Assembly (NCBI RefSeq): GCF_900104355.1
Contig: NZ_FNIY01000012.1
Location: 51,837 to 115,836, forward strand
DNA: 64,000 nt
Direction of reading: 5' to 3'
DNA from: Phyllobacterium sp. OV277
GTDB taxonomy: Bacteria; Pseudomonadota; Alphaproteobacteria; Rhizobiales; Rhizobiaceae
A program made the translations under genes and the position numbers. Shown here in pieces: positions 45,061-53,981 of this stretch. Below the pieces are notes generated by a model, which did not search any database, had not been told where the DNA came from, and saw nothing but the letters and a program-made list of their open reading frames with translations. The stretch's first letter is position 1. Each line of letters begins with the position of its first letter.

Positions 45061-46245
45061 ATGACCGTCTTTTCGACCGAGGCTATTGCAGAGGCAATAG
45101 CGACACGTCAGCACTTGCACGCCAATCCCGAACTCAAATACGAAGAACACGCAACTGCTGAGCTGGTGGCGTCACGTCTGCGCGGGTTGGGCTATGATGT
45201 TTCCACCGGTCTTGCGGAAACCGGGGTGGTTGCAATCCTCGATACGGGTCGTCCCGGCCCGACCATTGCATTTCGCGCCGACATGGATGCATTGCCCATT
45301 ATTGAAGAGACTGGTCTGGCTTATGCCTCGCGCAATCCGGGAAAGATGCACGCCTGCGGGCACGATGGGCACACCGCATCGCTTTTGCTGGCAGCCAACG
45401 GACTTGCCGGACTGCATGATCGCCTGAGCGGTAAAATCAAGCTGCTGTTTCAGCCAGCTGAAGAGGGTGGCCTTGGCGCCGCTCGCATGATTGAGGCCGG
45501 GGCGTTGAAAGGTGTCGACGCCATTTACGGCTACCATAACCGTCCGGGATATCCGCTCGGCCGTGTGTTTGCCAAAACAGGCCCTGCCATGGGCGGTAGC
45601 ACGCTGTATGATGTAACGATTTCCGGCAAGGGGGGCCATGCCTCACGGCCGGATCTGGCGGTTGATCCGATCTTTGTTGGCACTGCGGTGGTGCAAGGGC
45701 TGCAGAGTGTCATTTCCCGGCGTCTGTCACCGTTGGAATCCGGCGTTGTTACCGTTACCCAGTTCCACGGCGGCAATAGCCACAACATCATTCCGGTTGC
45801 GGTAAAGCTATCAATCAATACCCGAGATGGTTCGCCCGCCGCTTATGAACTCATCGACCGGGAGTTGCGCCACGTCGTGACACAGATTTGCGACGCACAC
45901 GGTGCCGTTGCAACGGTCGAACAGCAGATGCGCATTCCGCCTGTGGTCAATGATGCTGATGAGACCGACTTCACCGTTGCCACGGCGATCGCAACCTATG
46001 GTCCTGATAAGGCAGGCCGGATTGATACATTGCCGACGATGGGCGCCGAGGACTTCGCCTTCTATCTGGAGCGTGTGCCTGGCTGCTTTTTCTTTGTCGG
46101 CAATGGTGAAGACGGTGCCTATCTGCATCACCCGCTTTACAACTATCGCGATGAGATTTTGCCGGTTGCTGCGGGAATGTTTCTCGCTATCGCCGAGCGC
46201 CGTCTCGCCAGTTCGGGTCAAGCTGTTTCCAACGTGTCGTTTTAA
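45061..46245 (+). CDS. M20-family amidohydrolase (aminoacylase/AbgA-like)
   Basis: A 394-residue cytoplasmic metallohydrolase that cleaves N-acyl amino acids or aminobenzoyl-glutamate type amides. Metal-binding motifs: FRADMDALPI, HACGHDGHTA, QPAEEGG and a late MGAEDFAFY; the dimerisation domain starts near KGGHASRPDLAVDP. AGGAGGGGG precedes the ATG. It is followed after 14 bases by an AbgT transporter, which suggests import of p-aminobenzoyl-glutamate or another acyl-glutamate and hydrolysis inside the cell. Confidence 0.9.
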   Translation: MTVFSTEAIAEAIATRQHLHANPELKYEEHATAELVASRLRGLGYDVSTGLAETGVVAILDTGRPGPTIAFRADMDALPIIEETGLAYASRNPGKMHACGHDGHTASLLLAANGLAGLHDRLSGKIKLLFQPAEEGGLGAARMIEAGALKGVDAIYGYHNRPGYPLGRVFAKTGPAMGGSTLYDVTISGKGGHASRPDLAVDPIFVGTAVVQGLQSVISRRLSPLESGVVTVTQFHGGNSHNIIPVAVKLSINTRDGSPAAYELIDRELRHVVTQICDAHGAVATVEQQMRIPPVVNDADETDFTVATAIATYGPDKAGRIDTLPTMGAEDFAFYLERVPGCFFFVGNGEDGAYLHHPLYNYRDEILPVAAGMFLAIAERRLASSGQAVSNVSF

Positions 46246-46259
46246 GGATACCCAGGTCC

Positions 46260-47750
46260 ATGCAACGTTTGCTTAATGTGATTGAACGCGCCGGAAACCG
46301 GCTTCCCCATCCCTTCATTCTGTTTCTGATACTGTGTCTGGTTGTCGCCATCGTGTCCTGGCTGATGGCACTCAATGGTGCAGCCGGGGTTAATCCGAAA
46401 ACCGGTAAGGAAATCTACGTTCAGAGCCTGATATCAGGCGATGGACTTGTCTTTGCTCTGACGTCACTAGCCAAAAATTATATCAACTTTCCACCGCTTG
46501 GTGTGGTCCTTGTCATCATGCTGGCTATTGGTGTTGCTGATCGTGCGGGCTTGATCGCCAGCTTGATGCAGGTCAGCGTCATGAAGGCGCCGAGGCATCT
46601 GACAACCTTCGTCATCTTTCTGGTGGGGATGTGCAGCCACGTAGCTTCCGATGCTGCCTATATCGTCCTGATCCCGCTTTCAGCGATGATCTTTCAGGCG
46701 GTTGGCCGAAATCCACTGGTCGGCGCGGTCACGGGTTATGTCGCTGTGGGTGCCGGTTATGATGCCAGCCTGTTGATCACTCCGGTGGATGTCATCCTTT
46801 CCGGCATCACCACCAGCGCGGCTCATACAATTGACCCGAAGGCCTATGTCTCACCGCTGGATAATTACTACTTCATCGCTTGTTCTGCATTGCTCCTGTC
46901 GGTTGTCGGAACATTTGTCATCGAGCGTATTGTTGAGCCGATGGCCGGTAAATATACGGGCGATGTCGCGTTGGATCTTCAACCAATCGGCGCGTTGGAA
47001 ATGCAAGGCCTGAAACGTGCCGGTTGGGCGGCTTTGGCTTTTGCTGTGGTCATCCTGGCGGCAATCCTGCCTGCGGGATCACCATTGCGCAATGAAACGG
47101 GTGGGTTTGTACCTTCGCCATTGATCGAAAGTGTCGTGGCCATCCTTGCGGTGTTCTTTCTGTTGCTTGGTTGGATCTATGGCGTGGCTGTCGGCAAGAT
47201 CAAAAGTGCCCGGGATGGTGTCGGGTTCATGGTTGACGCGGTGAAGGAACTGGCGCCGACATTGGTGTTGTTCTTTGCTATCTCGCAGTTCCTGGCATGG
47301 TTCAAATGGACCAATCTTGGCGAGTGGATTGCGATCAGCGGCTCGCATTTGCTGGATGCCAGCGGGTTTGGCGGCACGCCGCTTGTCCTTGCCTTCATCC
47401 TGCTGGCGACAGTCATGAGCATCTTTATTACGTCAGGTTCGGCCCAGTGGTCACTCATGGCGCCGATCTTCGTGCCTATGATGATGCTTGTCGGAATGGA
47501 GCCGGCACTGGTGCAGGCAGCCTTCCGTATCTCGGATTCGGCTACCAATGTGATCTCGCCAATGAGCCCTTATTTTGCCGTGTGTCTCGCCTTTTTGCAG
47601 CGTTACCGGAAAGAAGCTGGCATCGGGACTCTTGCGGCAATGACACTGCCGATCTCGGTCGGCTTTCTCGTTGCATGGACAGCCTTCCTGGTGTTTTGGA
47701 TCGAGGTCGGTCTACCATTGGCGCCGGGTGTTGGATTGTTTCTGAAGTAA
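46260..47750 (+). CDS. abgT: AbgT-family transporter
   Basis: A 496-residue inner-membrane protein with about 11-13 hydrophobic helices. Family features: N-terminal NRLPHPFILFLILCLVVAIV, FPPLGVVLVIMLAIGVADRAG, GMCSHVASDAAYIVLIPL, and ISDSATNVISPMSPYFAV near the C-terminus. AbgT of E. coli imports p-aminobenzoyl-glutamate; other members export sulfonamide-like drugs. The operon with an M20 hydrolase favours import of an amide substrate. Confidence 0.9.
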   Translation: MQRLLNVIERAGNRLPHPFILFLILCLVVAIVSWLMALNGAAGVNPKTGKEIYVQSLISGDGLVFALTSLAKNYINFPPLGVVLVIMLAIGVADRAGLIASLMQVSVMKAPRHLTTFVIFLVGMCSHVASDAAYIVLIPLSAMIFQAVGRNPLVGAVTGYVAVGAGYDASLLITPVDVILSGITTSAAHTIDPKAYVSPLDNYYFIACSALLLSVVGTFVIERIVEPMAGKYTGDVALDLQPIGALEMQGLKRAGWAALAFAVVILAAILPAGSPLRNETGGFVPSPLIESVVAILAVFFLLLGWIYGVAVGKIKSARDGVGFMVDAVKELAPTLVLFFAISQFLAWFKWTNLGEWIAISGSHLLDASGFGGTPLVLAFILLATVMSIFITSGSAQWSLMAPIFVPMMMLVGMEPALVQAAFRISDSATNVISPMSPYFAVCLAFLQRYRKEAGIGTLAAMTLPISVGFLVAWTAFLVFWIEVGLPLAPGVGLFLK

Positions 47751-47768
47751 CGGCAGTGTTCATAACAC

Positions 47769-47800
47769 AACCCCGAGGTCGCATTTGCGGGCTTGGGGTT
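47769..47800 (+). terminator. Strong hairpin ending the amidohydrolase-abgT operon
   Basis: A stem of about 14 pairs opens with AACCCC and closes with GGGGTT around an ATTT loop, with one mismatch, 19 bases after the abgT stop. The following bases are not a clean T-run, so it may be an mRNA-protecting structure rather than an intrinsic terminator. The rest of the gap to 47966 holds the MFS promoter, not resolved. Confidence 0.55.
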
Positions 47801-47966
47801 GGTGCTTTCCGCCGACACCTATGAACAACCAAATGTTATATTTGCTGCCTTTGCAAAAAATTGCAGTATCATTGTCGAAATCTCGTCAGTTCAAACGTCC
47901 TTGGCTTTAAGGAGCGCATAGTCCATCAAATCCATGGCGCTTCTCTTGATCGCAATGAGGAGTTAC

Positions 47967-49181
47967 ATGAACATGAATACTTCCTATCGTTGGGTCATCG
48001 TCGCTTCAGGCGCATTGATGACATGCGTTGCTCTCGGAGCAATGTTCTCGCTGGCAATTTTTCAGGAACCCATCGCATCGGATACCGGCTGGTCGCATGT
48101 CGGTATTTCCAGCGCGATGACACTCAATTTCATCGTCATGGGAATTGGCGGTTTCTTGTGGGGTGCAGCAAGTGATCGCTTTGGTCCGCGCATTGTTGTC
48201 CTCATCGGGGCTGTACTTCTGGGGCTGGCGCTTGTGCTTGCAAGCCGTGCGGGGTCGCTTCTCCAGTTTCAGCTGATCTACGGCATTCTCGTTGGTCTCG
48301 CCGCCAGCACATTTTTTGCACCAATGATTGCAGCCACGACCGCATGGTTCGATACGAATAGAAGCCTTGCCGTCTCGCTGGTGTCTGCCGGCATGGGTGT
48401 TGCGCCAATGACCATATCGCCGTTCGCGCGCTGGCTCATTACAGCCTATGATTGGCGAACTGCCATGCTGATTATCGGTATTTCAGCCTGGGTTCTGCTC
48501 TTGCCAGCAGCGTTACTCGTCCGCCGGGCACCGGCCGAGCCCAGCGATTCCGATACCATTTTGTCTGCTCAGAGTGCTGCACCATCACTGTCAAAAGTAT
48601 TCAAGTCGCCACAGTTTCTTGTGCTCGGCTTTACTTTCTTTGCTTGCTGCGCTGCCCATTCAGGGCCGATCTTCCACATGGTGAATTATGCCACTATCTG
48701 CGGTATCGCGCCGATGGCGGCGGTCAGCATCTATAGTGTGGAGGGATTGGCCGGCCTTGGCGGCCGTCTCCTTTATGGCGGACTGGCCGACCGGATCGGG
48801 GTGAAGCCTGTCCTGATTGCCGGGCTGCTGGTGCAGGCGGTTGTGCTGGCCGCATATCTCTTTGTCAGTCAGCTAGGTGAATTCTATGCGCTCGCAGTGA
48901 TTTTCGGCAGCGCCTATGGCGGCGTGATGCCGCTCTATGCCGTACTTGCCCGGGAATATTTCGGCCCGCGTATCATTGGGACGGTCTTCGGCGCTGCGAC
49001 GATGCTCTCAAGCATCGGCATGGCATTTGGACCACTTATCGGCGGCTGGATACTCGACAACTTCAACAATTATTCCTGGCTTTTCATTGGCTCGGCACTG
49101 GTTGGACTGGGAGCTGCCGCTATCGCACTTGCGTTCCCGGCATTGCCAGCGAAAAACGAACCGGCATTTAACGCCGCATGA
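47967..49181 (+). CDS. Major facilitator superfamily transporter
   Basis: A 404-residue, 12-helix transporter. The loop 2-3 motif appears as GAASDRFGPRIVVLIG and its repeat as GGLADRIGVKPVLIAG. The N-terminus (YRWVIVASGALMTCVALGAM) and SLAIFQEPIASDTGWS resemble the oxalate/formate and monocarboxylate-type MFS group. ATG at 47967 follows GAGGAG; an open extension to 47934 is less likely. It is monocistronic and ends eight bases before the convergent LytTR regulator. Confidence 0.88.
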   Translation: MNMNTSYRWVIVASGALMTCVALGAMFSLAIFQEPIASDTGWSHVGISSAMTLNFIVMGIGGFLWGAASDRFGPRIVVLIGAVLLGLALVLASRAGSLLQFQLIYGILVGLAASTFFAPMIAATTAWFDTNRSLAVSLVSAGMGVAPMTISPFARWLITAYDWRTAMLIIGISAWVLLLPAALLVRRAPAEPSDSDTILSAQSAAPSLSKVFKSPQFLVLGFTFFACCAAHSGPIFHMVNYATICGIAPMAAVSIYSVEGLAGLGGRLLYGGLADRIGVKPVLIAGLLVQAVVLAAYLFVSQLGEFYALAVIFGSAYGGVMPLYAVLAREYFGPRIIGTVFGAATMLSSIGMAFGPLIGGWILDNFNNYSWLFIGSALVGLGAAAIALAFPALPAKNEPAFNAA

Positions 49182-49189
49182 TCGTATGA

Positions 49190-49963
49190 TCACGCACCGG
49201 TAAATACACGTACCGTTTTTGAATAAGTCCGGCCGACGCGGATTTCACTGCCGTCGGCCAGAACTGCAATCAACGCTGAAAAAGGTGCCTGTTTCAATTT
49301 GGCAATGCAGCTCCGGCGAACAATTGCGCTCCGGTGGATTCGAATAAACTCGGAGATATCAAGCCGCCTCTCCATGGATGCAAGGCTTTCGTGGTGAAGA
49401 AAATGCCTGTCGCTGGTGTGGATGCGGACATAATCGCGTTCCGCTTCTATCCAGTTTATCTTCTCCAGCGGAAGCCGGATGGAATCGCCGTGATGCTTGA
49501 TCCAAAGATCAGTATTTCGCGGTTCGTCCTTACGCAAAGCTTGTCGCAACGCCGCAATAGTTTCCTGCAGCTCTTCGACATGTTCCACGCTGCTGCGTGC
49601 TTCGACAGCCAAGCGGGCACGGACCAAAGCGGAATGCAATCGGGAAGGCTCAATGGGTTTGGTGACATAGTCGACGGCGCATGCATCAAAAGCCCGAAGG
49701 GCATGGTGATCAAACGCTGTCACGAAGATCACAACAGGCACGTTTGTTCCCAATTGTTCAAGCACATCAAAGCCGCTGCCGCCTGGCATCTGAATATCGA
49801 GCAGCATAATATCCGGTGATAATTCGACGGCACGCTCATAGGCCTGACGAACGTCGCCAGCCTCACCTATTTTCCGGAACCCCTGGATCGTCTCCAGCAT
49901 GCGCATTAGTCGTCGGCGCGCCAAAGGTTCATCATCTACAATCAGGACGGAAAGCTCTTTCAT
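49190..49963 (-). CDS. LytTR-family response regulator
   Basis: A 257-residue regulator: receiver domain with phospho-acceptor Asp56 in MLLDIQMPGGSG and Lys in VDYVTKPIEPSRL, then a LytTR DNA-binding domain (SIRLPLEKINWIEAERDYVRI, FIRIHRSAIVRRS). The ATG at 49963 overlaps the kinase stop as ATGA; the frame extends further upstream inside the kinase gene and is not used. It forms a pair with the LytS-like kinase. Confidence 0.92.
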   Translation of the reverse strand: MKELSVLIVDDEPLARRRLMRMLETIQGFRKIGEAGDVRQAYERAVELSPDIMLLDIQMPGGSGFDVLEQLGTNVPVVIFVTAFDHHALRAFDACAVDYVTKPIEPSRLHSALVRARLAVEARSSVEHVEELQETIAALRQALRKDEPRNTDLWIKHHGDSIRLPLEKINWIEAERDYVRIHTSDRHFLHHESLASMERRLDISEFIRIHRSAIVRRSCIAKLKQAPFSALIAVLADGSEIRVGRTYSKTVRVFTGA

Positions 49964-51048
49964 GCGAGCCTCAAAGGCATGGTCAATGAGGCCCTGAACC
50001 GGCTTGGCGCCACATATCCTGCGACGCACGAACCCGCGCCCGGAAAGCGTGTTTCAATGCGATGGGCCACATTTTTCAATCCGATCCCCATACCTTGCAT
50101 ACGGCTCTGCCTTGGGGTCTCTGAAACATCATTTTCCACCGAAAGGTTCAAGACCTCACCGACACGACCAGCGCTGATCAGAATCTCGACCATGCCGGGC
50201 TTGTCACTGACCCCATGCTTGACGGCATTTTCGATAAGTGGTTGGAGAATGAGGCTTGGCACGAGGGCGTTCTCCAGTTCTTGTGCCACATCGACACGCA
50301 CTTTCATGCGGTCTGAGAAGCGTTCCCCTTCGATGTTGAGATATCCGGTTTGCAATGTCAGTTCTTCCGCCAGCCTCACATCGTTAAGCGGGTCAAGTTC
50401 GAGAGTGGTGCGTAAAAATGAAGAGAGCGACAAGACCATGCGACCTGCTCCAACGTTGTTTCCTTCCTCAACCAGACCCGCGATAGAATTCAACGTGTTG
50501 AAAAGGAAATGTGGATTCACCTGGTAGCGCAGAGCACGCATTTGAGCTGACAGGGCCTCTTCACGCGATGCCGCCAGCCGCCGTTCATTCTCACGTATCT
50601 CAAAGCTGTAGAGAAGTGCAACGAAGAGGCAGGACCATCCCAGAAAAAGGGACATGCCATAAACAAGTGTATAGCCAAAATTGGTCCAGTTGAACACCGC
50701 CACCTGAGGCAGAATACACACCAAATATATAATGAAATCAACAACTGCGCCGATTGCCGCCGCAACCAGAGCCAGTGCAAAACAGGTCACTATTTTAACT
50801 GCCAGATGCACATTGTGTAGCTTGTAAATAACGAATGAAATGGCCAGCGTCATGCCGATTCCATACAGCATTAAAACGAATTTACCCGGAGCGGCCTCCA
50901 TTGGATCTACGCCGAGAATTCCCCACATGATGCTGCTGATGATAAATTCGGTTGCCCAATAGCAAATGCCCAACCAAAGCGTGGCACGGCGTACGGTGTC
51001 GCTGTAATAGCTACCATTTGGCAATGTCGCACTGTTCGCCTGTTCCAT
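49960..51048 (-). CDS. LytS-type sensor histidine kinase
   Basis: A 362-residue kinase with about four to five membrane helices (residues about 22-45, 56-75, 84-113, 122-148) and almost no periplasmic domain, then the His_kinase domain with His180 in QVNPHFLFNTLNSIA and HATPase motifs LIENAVKHGVSD and GMGIGLKNVAHRIE. It probably senses within the membrane. It is in an operon with the LytTR regulator; the target genes are not known. Confidence 0.9.
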   Translation of the reverse strand: MEQANSATLPNGSYYSDTVRRATLWLGICYWATEFIISSIMWGILGVDPMEAAPGKFVLMLYGIGMTLAISFVIYKLHNVHLAVKIVTCFALALVAAAIGAVVDFIIYLVCILPQVAVFNWTNFGYTLVYGMSLFLGWSCLFVALLYSFEIRENERRLAASREEALSAQMRALRYQVNPHFLFNTLNSIAGLVEEGNNVGAGRMVLSLSSFLRTTLELDPLNDVRLAEELTLQTGYLNIEGERFSDRMKVRVDVAQELENALVPSLILQPLIENAVKHGVSDKPGMVEILISAGRVGEVLNLSVENDVSETPRQSRMQGMGIGLKNVAHRIETRFPGAGSCVAGYVAPSRFRASLTMPLRLA

Positions 51049-51274
51049 ATGTCTTTATCTTCCAACGCGTCCTTTCTGTCGAGAACCGCTCGTCGATCAA
51101 AATCAGCCGTTCGTAGAAAAGCCGCGCGCTTCGTCCGGTGGTGTCGCCGTTCGTAGAAAGCTGAATTCTTACCGGTTTTGGGTTTGCTATAGCGCCGCAG
51201 ATAGGTGCTCGCCGGAGCCAATACGAAGGGCATCCCCCGCTCTTGGTCGAAGCTTCATTGCTTGTGGAATAAAT

Positions 51275-51922
51275 GTGACGGACCGATCAGAAAAAAAACG
51301 AACGATCATAGCTGACGATCATCCCTTGTTCCGCGAAGGATTGCGCCGGATTGTTCAGCGTCTGTATCCATTTGCCGAGATACAGGAAGCGGGAACCATG
51401 GAGGAGATGCTTGCACTGGCGCGCACCGGACCGGCGCCACGCACATTTATTCTTGATTGGGTTTTTCCCGGTCTTGACCCAACCAGATCAATCACAGAGC
51501 TGCGGCAGGAATTCAAACATTCCTCCATCATCATTCTGTCAATGCTGGATGATGCGGCCACAATTGATCGGATTGCGGGCATGGGTGCGAATGGCTTTAT
51601 CAACAAAGCTGTTATGCCTGACGAAGTGAGTGCCGCCATACGCAGCATTGAAGATGGTGAGTTTGTTATCAAGCGGTCGTCATCAGTAATGCCGCCTCCC
51701 GCTGGCCGCCGGACCGACATCTCTTTCCTGACGGCGCGGCAACGCGAGGTTTTACGCTTGATCACCGAAGGAAAGACCAACAAGGAAATTGCCCGGAAAC
51801 TCGATATTTCGCCTTATACCGTCAGTATCCATGTTTCCGCTCTCTTGCGTGTTCTGAGTGTAAGTTCAAGATCAGCAGCTGCGGCAAAGGCAGTCCTTGC
51901 GGGATTCGACAGTCGCGCATAA
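51275..51922 (+). CDS. NarL/LuxR-family response regulator
   Basis: A 215-residue two-domain regulator. Receiver: acidic pair in IIADDHPLFREGL, phospho-acceptor Asp61 in FILDWVFPG, Lys in FINKAVMP. C-terminal LuxR helix-turn-helix at about 153-195 (LTARQREVLRLITEG, IARKLDISPYTVSIHV). Start is GTG at 51275. No kinase is encoded beside it on the same strand; the divergent LytS kinase already has its own regulator. Confidence 0.9.
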   Translation: MTDRSEKKRTIIADDHPLFREGLRRIVQRLYPFAEIQEAGTMEEMLALARTGPAPRTFILDWVFPGLDPTRSITELRQEFKHSSIIILSMLDDAATIDRIAGMGANGFINKAVMPDEVSAAIRSIEDGEFVIKRSSSVMPPPAGRRTDISFLTARQREVLRLITEGKTNKEIARKLDISPYTVSIHVSALLRVLSVSSRSAAAAKAVLAGFDSRA

Positions 51923-52080
51923 TTTACCTGAGATTTGCTGACGGTTGCTCGATCCCAGTTCATTTTTGGTAATCATTTCATTCCCAAACAAACTCCAAGG
52001 ACTTGCAGTGCCAAAGCTGAATCGCTTTATGATACATAGTATCGAGCGTGATCTTTGGTGCGAAAGGGCAGGATGAATAA

Positions 52081-52578
52081 ATGAATGCCCAACCCTATTT
52101 GTTTGTTGTGTTTTTTTGTCTGGTCGCTTGTGGTGTCGGTCTGACTTTCTGGCTCATAATCACAATGTTTCGCGCCAAGCAACGGCGAGTGGAACGCGAG
52201 GGTCTCACGAAGCTACCGGATGGCGGGACAAATGTGCCTCTGGTCGCTGCCTTTGGTGGATGGAAATATGTAATCTGGATCGCCAGGACCAGTTCGTCCA
52301 TTGCACCCTTGCTGGTATTGCATGAGAGCGATCTGGAATACAGGGTGATCCGTCTGAAGCGGCAGCCTTACACGGATGTGTCTGCTGTGGATCTGCGCAC
52401 CACCATCGGCACAGTGAATATTGTTTTTGAGTTTCGGGCATCCATCCGTACATTTGCTGCCAATACAGCCAGCCGCCGAAATGCCATGGAAGCTCTCGCA
52501 ATATTGAAAGGCAAAGGGTGTCCCTTGACCGCAAGAGCCGAAGCTCTGCTTGCGACAAAGGAGATCAATTCCAAATGA
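52081..52578 (+). CDS. Hypothetical membrane-anchored protein
   Basis: A 165-residue protein with one N-terminal membrane helix (about residues 5-29, LFVVFFCLVACGVGLTFWLI) and a basic cytoplasmic flank. The soluble part (GWKYVIWIARTSSSIAPLLV, then DVSAVDLRTTIGTVNIVFEF) has alternating strands recalling small bacterial PH-like domains, but this is a weak resemblance. It follows an orphan regulator by 158 bases; AGGGCAGGA lies upstream of the ATG. Function unknown. Confidence 0.7.
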   Translation: MNAQPYLFVVFFCLVACGVGLTFWLIITMFRAKQRRVEREGLTKLPDGGTNVPLVAAFGGWKYVIWIARTSSSIAPLLVLHESDLEYRVIRLKRQPYTDVSAVDLRTTIGTVNIVFEFRASIRTFAANTASRRNAMEALAILKGKGCPLTARAEALLATKEINSK

Positions 52579-52676
52579 CGCGCCGTACAGAAATCGTCGT
52601 TTATTATGCCGCTATTGGTAAGCTTGCCGAACAAAATCGATGGATCGAGCCGCATCTGGCGGTTCAATCCATCTGA
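52575..52676 (+). CDS. Small ORF, 33 residues, coupled to the preceding gene
   Basis: Open frame starting MTRRTEIVVYYAAIGKLAEQ and ending AVQSI. Its ATG overlaps the stop of the 52081 gene as ATGA, so it could be translated by coupling. It has no SD of its own and no recognisable family, and ends 14 bases before the convergent SDR gene. It may be chance. Confidence 0.25.
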   Translation: MTRRTEIVVYYAAIGKLAEQNRWIEPHLAVQSI

Positions 52677-52689
52677 TTATTACTTATAC

Positions 52690-53424
52690 TCAATGGGGAC
52701 TGGCTGTTGGCCGGATAATGATTTCACTTACATCAACGTCTTCCGGCTGACTGATCGCATAGAGGATAGCGTTAGCAACGGCCTCGGAGCTGATCGTAAT
52801 TGCGCGCCAGGCTTTCATGGCGTCGCGGGCCAAAGGATCGCTGATGTTGTCGGCAAGTTCCGATGTCGTCGTGCCCGGCGAGATGATCGTTACTCGCAAT
52901 TGATCCGTTTCCTGTCGCAGCCCATCAGAGATCGCGCGGACTGCGAATTTGGTCGCGCAATAGACTGCCGCTGTTGGAGATACGCTGTGACCACCGATGG
53001 AAGCGACGTTGATGACATGGCCAGAGCCTTGCCTTTTCATATGGGGTAAAGCGGCCGCTATCCCGTACAGCACGCCTTTGATGTTAACATCGATCATCTG
53101 GTCCCATTCATTGACCTTGAGTGCTTCAAGTGGGGAGAGGGGCATAACACCCGCATTGTTGATAATAACGTCCAACCGGCCAAACTCCGATTTGGCGAAA
53201 TCCACAAAGCCCTGCACATCTGATTGATCGGTAACATCCAGCCGACTTGTGCGAACTGTCCCGCCAGCTTCGGAGATTTCTCTGGCAAGCTGCTGCAGGC
53301 GATCAACACGACGAGCGCCGATGACGACATGAGCACCCGCCGCAGCGAGTATCTTTGCGGTGGCTTCGCCGATGCCGCTGCTTGCCCCGGTTATGGCAAC
53401 AACTTTTCCTTTAATATTCGACAT
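52690..53424 (-). CDS. Short-chain dehydrogenase/reductase
   Basis: A 244-residue NAD(P)-dependent oxidoreductase of the classical SDR family. Cofactor motif [10 protein letters not shown] at 12-21, NNAGVM near 89-94, catalytic Ser142 in NVASIGG, Tyr155 and Lys159 in YCATK. ATG at 53424 has GGAG at eight bases; the longer frame is rejected. It is downstream of the Atu4866-family gene on the same strand (44-base gap), with a divergent LysR regulator. Confidence 0.92.
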   Translation of the reverse strand: MSNIKGKVVAITGASSGIGEATAKILAAAGAHVVIGARRVDRLQQLAREISEAGGTVRTSRLDVTDQSDVQGFVDFAKSEFGRLDVIINNAGVMPLSPLEALKVNEWDQMIDVNIKGVLYGIAAALPHMKRQGSGHVINVASIGGHSVSPTAAVYCATKFAVRAISDGLRQETDQLRVTIISPGTTTSELADNISDPLARDAMKAWRAITISSEAVANAILYAISQPEDVDVSEIIIRPTASPH

Positions 53425-53468
53425 TTTATACTCCACTTGTTTTGGATTGCTTGAGGTTGTGGCTTGCG

Positions 53469-53846
53469 TCATTTGCGGTGGAGGATCATGCCGCCATGCT
53501 GGAGGGTGTGGGCATCAACGAAGTCACCATCGGCGGTAAAGCCGGTATCGTCCCAATACTCAATGTGATTGCCGGATACTTCATAACGGCCCTGATAGGC
53601 ACTTTCACGGCCACCCCGTGCTTCGTCATAGCGTCCATTCGGCAGAAGCTCGTGGCGCACATGGCCGTCATCAGTGATCCATAGTCCAATATAAGGGTGT
53701 TCTGGCATTGTCTTCCCGCTTGTCTGGTGATGTCTCGGTAGCGCTGTGCTCGTGGTTTCTCCCGATGCGGGCATGACGACCGCACCAATCGTTGTGAAGG
53801 CGACCAGGAGACCGAGCGCTGCATTGGTGGAAGGCTGTGCAACCAT
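53469..53846 (-). CDS. Atu4866-family exported protein
   Basis: A 125-residue protein. After an N-terminal hydrophobic stretch ([20 protein letters not shown], a signal peptide or anchor) the C-terminal 75 residues match the Atu4866 family: [57 protein letters not shown] and GGMILHRK. Members form small beta-barrels of unknown function, often fused or next to SDR enzymes. GGAG lies eight bases before the ATG at 53846; the open frame to 54089 overlaps the divergent LysR gene and is rejected. Confidence 0.85.
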   Translation of the reverse strand: MVAQPSTNAALGLLVAFTTIGAVVMPASGETTSTALPRHHQTSGKTMPEHPYIGLWITDDGHVRHELLPNGRYDEARGGRESAYQGRYEVSGNHIEYWDDTGFTADGDFVDAHTLQHGGMILHRK

Positions 53847-53981
53847 TGTTATACTCCAGTGGTTGGGATCATGGGAGCGAGGTGGCTCCGCGTCTCCCGT
53901 TGCTGATAAATATGAAATACCGCTCCCCTCTGGTGAGATCGAGTTGCTAATCCAGAAGAGTTTGGTTAGTAAATATAACCA

